A stretch of DNA of 64,000 bases, taken from assembly GCF_900107305.1 (NCBI RefSeq), contig NZ_FNPL01000005.1:62001-126000 (forward strand), read 5' to 3'. The notes beneath the pieces were generated by a model. It made no database searches. It had not been told where the DNA came from and worked only from the letters and a program-made list of their open reading frames with translations. Position 1 is the stretch's first letter, and the number at the start of each line of letters is the position of its first letter. Of the stretch, positions 63,201-64,000 are shown one piece after another. A program made the translations under genes and the position numbers. The DNA comes from Thermoactinomyces sp. DSM 45892 (GTDB taxonomy: Bacteria; Bacillota; Bacilli; Thermoactinomycetales; Thermoactinomycetaceae).

Positions 63201-63208
63201 CAGATTCG

Positions 63209-64000
63209 CTATGTTGTAGATAGATGAATGTATTCTCCGATATCGTCTACAATACGTTGGATCGATTGATACCAAAAATCTGGTTGTGAAAGATTAAGAC
63301 CAAAATGTTGAAGTGCCAAATCTTCTACTGATTTCTTCCCTGTCTCTCTTAGAAATTGATTAAAATTCTGAGCAAATTGTTCCCCATCTTGCTTGGCTAC
63401 TTCTACTAGACCCAAGCTAAAAAGATAACCAAAAGTATATGGATAGTTATAGAAGGGGACATAGGCTCTATAAAATTGTATCGCTTTTATCCATTCAAAT
63501 GGTTGATATTCACTAAGTTGATCTCCGTAAGCTTTTCTCTGAGCCTCTAGAAACATATCCTCTAGTTCTCTAGCATTCAAAGGGCCAGAGCTCCGTTTTT
63601 CATAGAGCTGAGTCTCGAATAGGTAAGCTGCACGAATTCCCATCACGTAAGTAAGGCTGTCTTGTATTTTCCAACTAAGTAATGATTTCTTCTCTTTCGG
63701 ATCTTTCGAATTTTGAATCATACCGTCAACAAAGAGTAACTGAAAGAATATAGAAGATGTTTCAGCAATGGTCATGCTAAATTGATCTTCCAACAGAACA
63801 AGTGAAGAGGAACTTTCTAATTGTCGATAATGCCATGCATGTCCTAATTCATGAGCCAGAATTCTACCACTCTCTATGCTTTCATCATAACTTAAGGAGA
63901 TACGGGATTCACCATCACTGATAAAGGGAGCACAAAAGCCACCTAGCGGTTTGTTTTTACTTGGTACAGCATCGATCCATCCATTCATTGCAGCTTGATG
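63209..64000 (-). CDS. M3-family oligoendopeptidase, C-terminal part (cut by window edge)
   Basis: The frame is open to the window end at 64000, so the N-terminus is missing; the ATG at 63988 is internal. The visible 263 residues hold the zinc motif HELGH (LAHELGHAWH) with the third ligand Glu in TIAETSSIFF. The M3 signature end FYNYPYTFGYLFSLGL is present. These enzymes cut short peptides in the cytoplasm; the sequence resembles PepF-type oligoendopeptidases. Its stop lies next to the decayed transposase fragment. Confidence 0.9.
   Translation of the reverse strand, partial: HQAAMNGWIDAVPSKNKPLGGFCAPFISDGESRISLSYDESIESGRILAHELGHAWHYRQLESSSSLVLLEDQFSMTIAETSSIFFQLLFVDGMIQNSKDPKEKKSLLSWKIQDSLTYVMGIRAAYLFETQLYEKRSSGPLNARELEDMFLEAQRKAYGDQLSEYQPFEWIKAIQFYRAYVPFYNYPYTFGYLFSLGLVEVAKQDGEQFAQNFNQFLRETGKKSVEDLALQHFGLNLSQPDFWYQSIQRIVDDIGEYIHLSTT

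Overview
The window looks like a chromosomal segment of a spore-forming, low-GC Gram-positive (Bacillota, Bacillales). Starts are a mix of ATG, GTG and TTG behind strong AGGAGG-type ribosome binding sites, and SpoVS and YheC/YheD-type spore proteins are present. The left third follows a gene order known from Bacillus: ymfF-ymfH-ymfI-ymfJ-ymfK-ymfM-pgsA-cinA-recA-rny-ymdB-spoVS-tdh-kbl. A secreted zinc carboxypeptidase at 43173 closely resembles carboxypeptidase T of Thermoactinomyces vulgaris, including a predicted 326-residue mature enzyme, so a member of the Thermoactinomycetaceae is my best guess. No rRNA, tRNA, CRISPR array, prophage or intact insertion sequence was seen.

Layout. 1-3.8 kb: two M16-peptidase-like proteins and the EF-P 5-aminopentanone reductase YmfI, then DUF3243 and DUF3388 proteins. 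3.8-7.1 kb: three consecutive RodZ-like genes with different domain make-up. 7.4-16.5 kb: pgsA, cinA, a DEAD-box helicase, an inverted MIP18-family Fe-S assembly gene, SOS-controlled recA, recX, and an overlapping operon of an SbcD-like nuclease with an SbcC/Rad50-like ATPase divided over three reading frames. 16.7-27.8 kb: rny, ymdB, spoVS (with a sigma-H promoter), a dipeptidase, a 2-oxoacid:ferredoxin oxidoreductase, an inverted drug exporter, and tdh-kbl for threonine breakdown. 27.8-34.3 kb: accessory genes (ferritin-like/cupin fusion, beta-propeller repeat protein, YitT protein, zinc-ribbon exonuclease, Sfp-type transferase). 34.3-36.6 kb: queE-queC-queD-queF for queuosine precursor synthesis. 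36.8-39.6 kb: a DUF1801 protein, then a TAT-exported multicopper oxidase paired with a ZIP metal transporter. 40-43 kb: glyoxylate shunt (malate synthase, isocitrate lyase). 43-46.7 kb: carboxypeptidase T, ung, a membrane Ser/Thr kinase. 46.9-51.8 kb: glpP-glpF-glpK-glpD. 52-57.3 kb: a large secreted protein and a spore-type ATP-grasp / adenylate-forming enzyme / ATP-grasp cluster. 57.5-62.8 kb: trxB, nrdA-nrdB and a nucleotide pyrophosphohydrolase. The right edge has two gene remnants (a truncated haemoglobin and an IS3-family transposase) and a partial M3 oligopeptidase.

The clearest regulatory signals are: an SOS box before recA; a sigma-H promoter before spoVS; an extended -10 promoter with a palindromic operator before the drug exporter; a pair of identical palindromes before aceB; a cre site and a shared two-block leader motif with terminators before glpF and glpD, which fits GlpP antitermination; and two NrdR boxes around the nrdA promoter. 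The least familiar items are the three-part SbcC, the RodZ gene triplet, twin promoter/operator sites at 23.6 and 46.8 kb (one reading straight into a terminator and so possibly making a short RNA), and the ATP-grasp/adenylation cluster.
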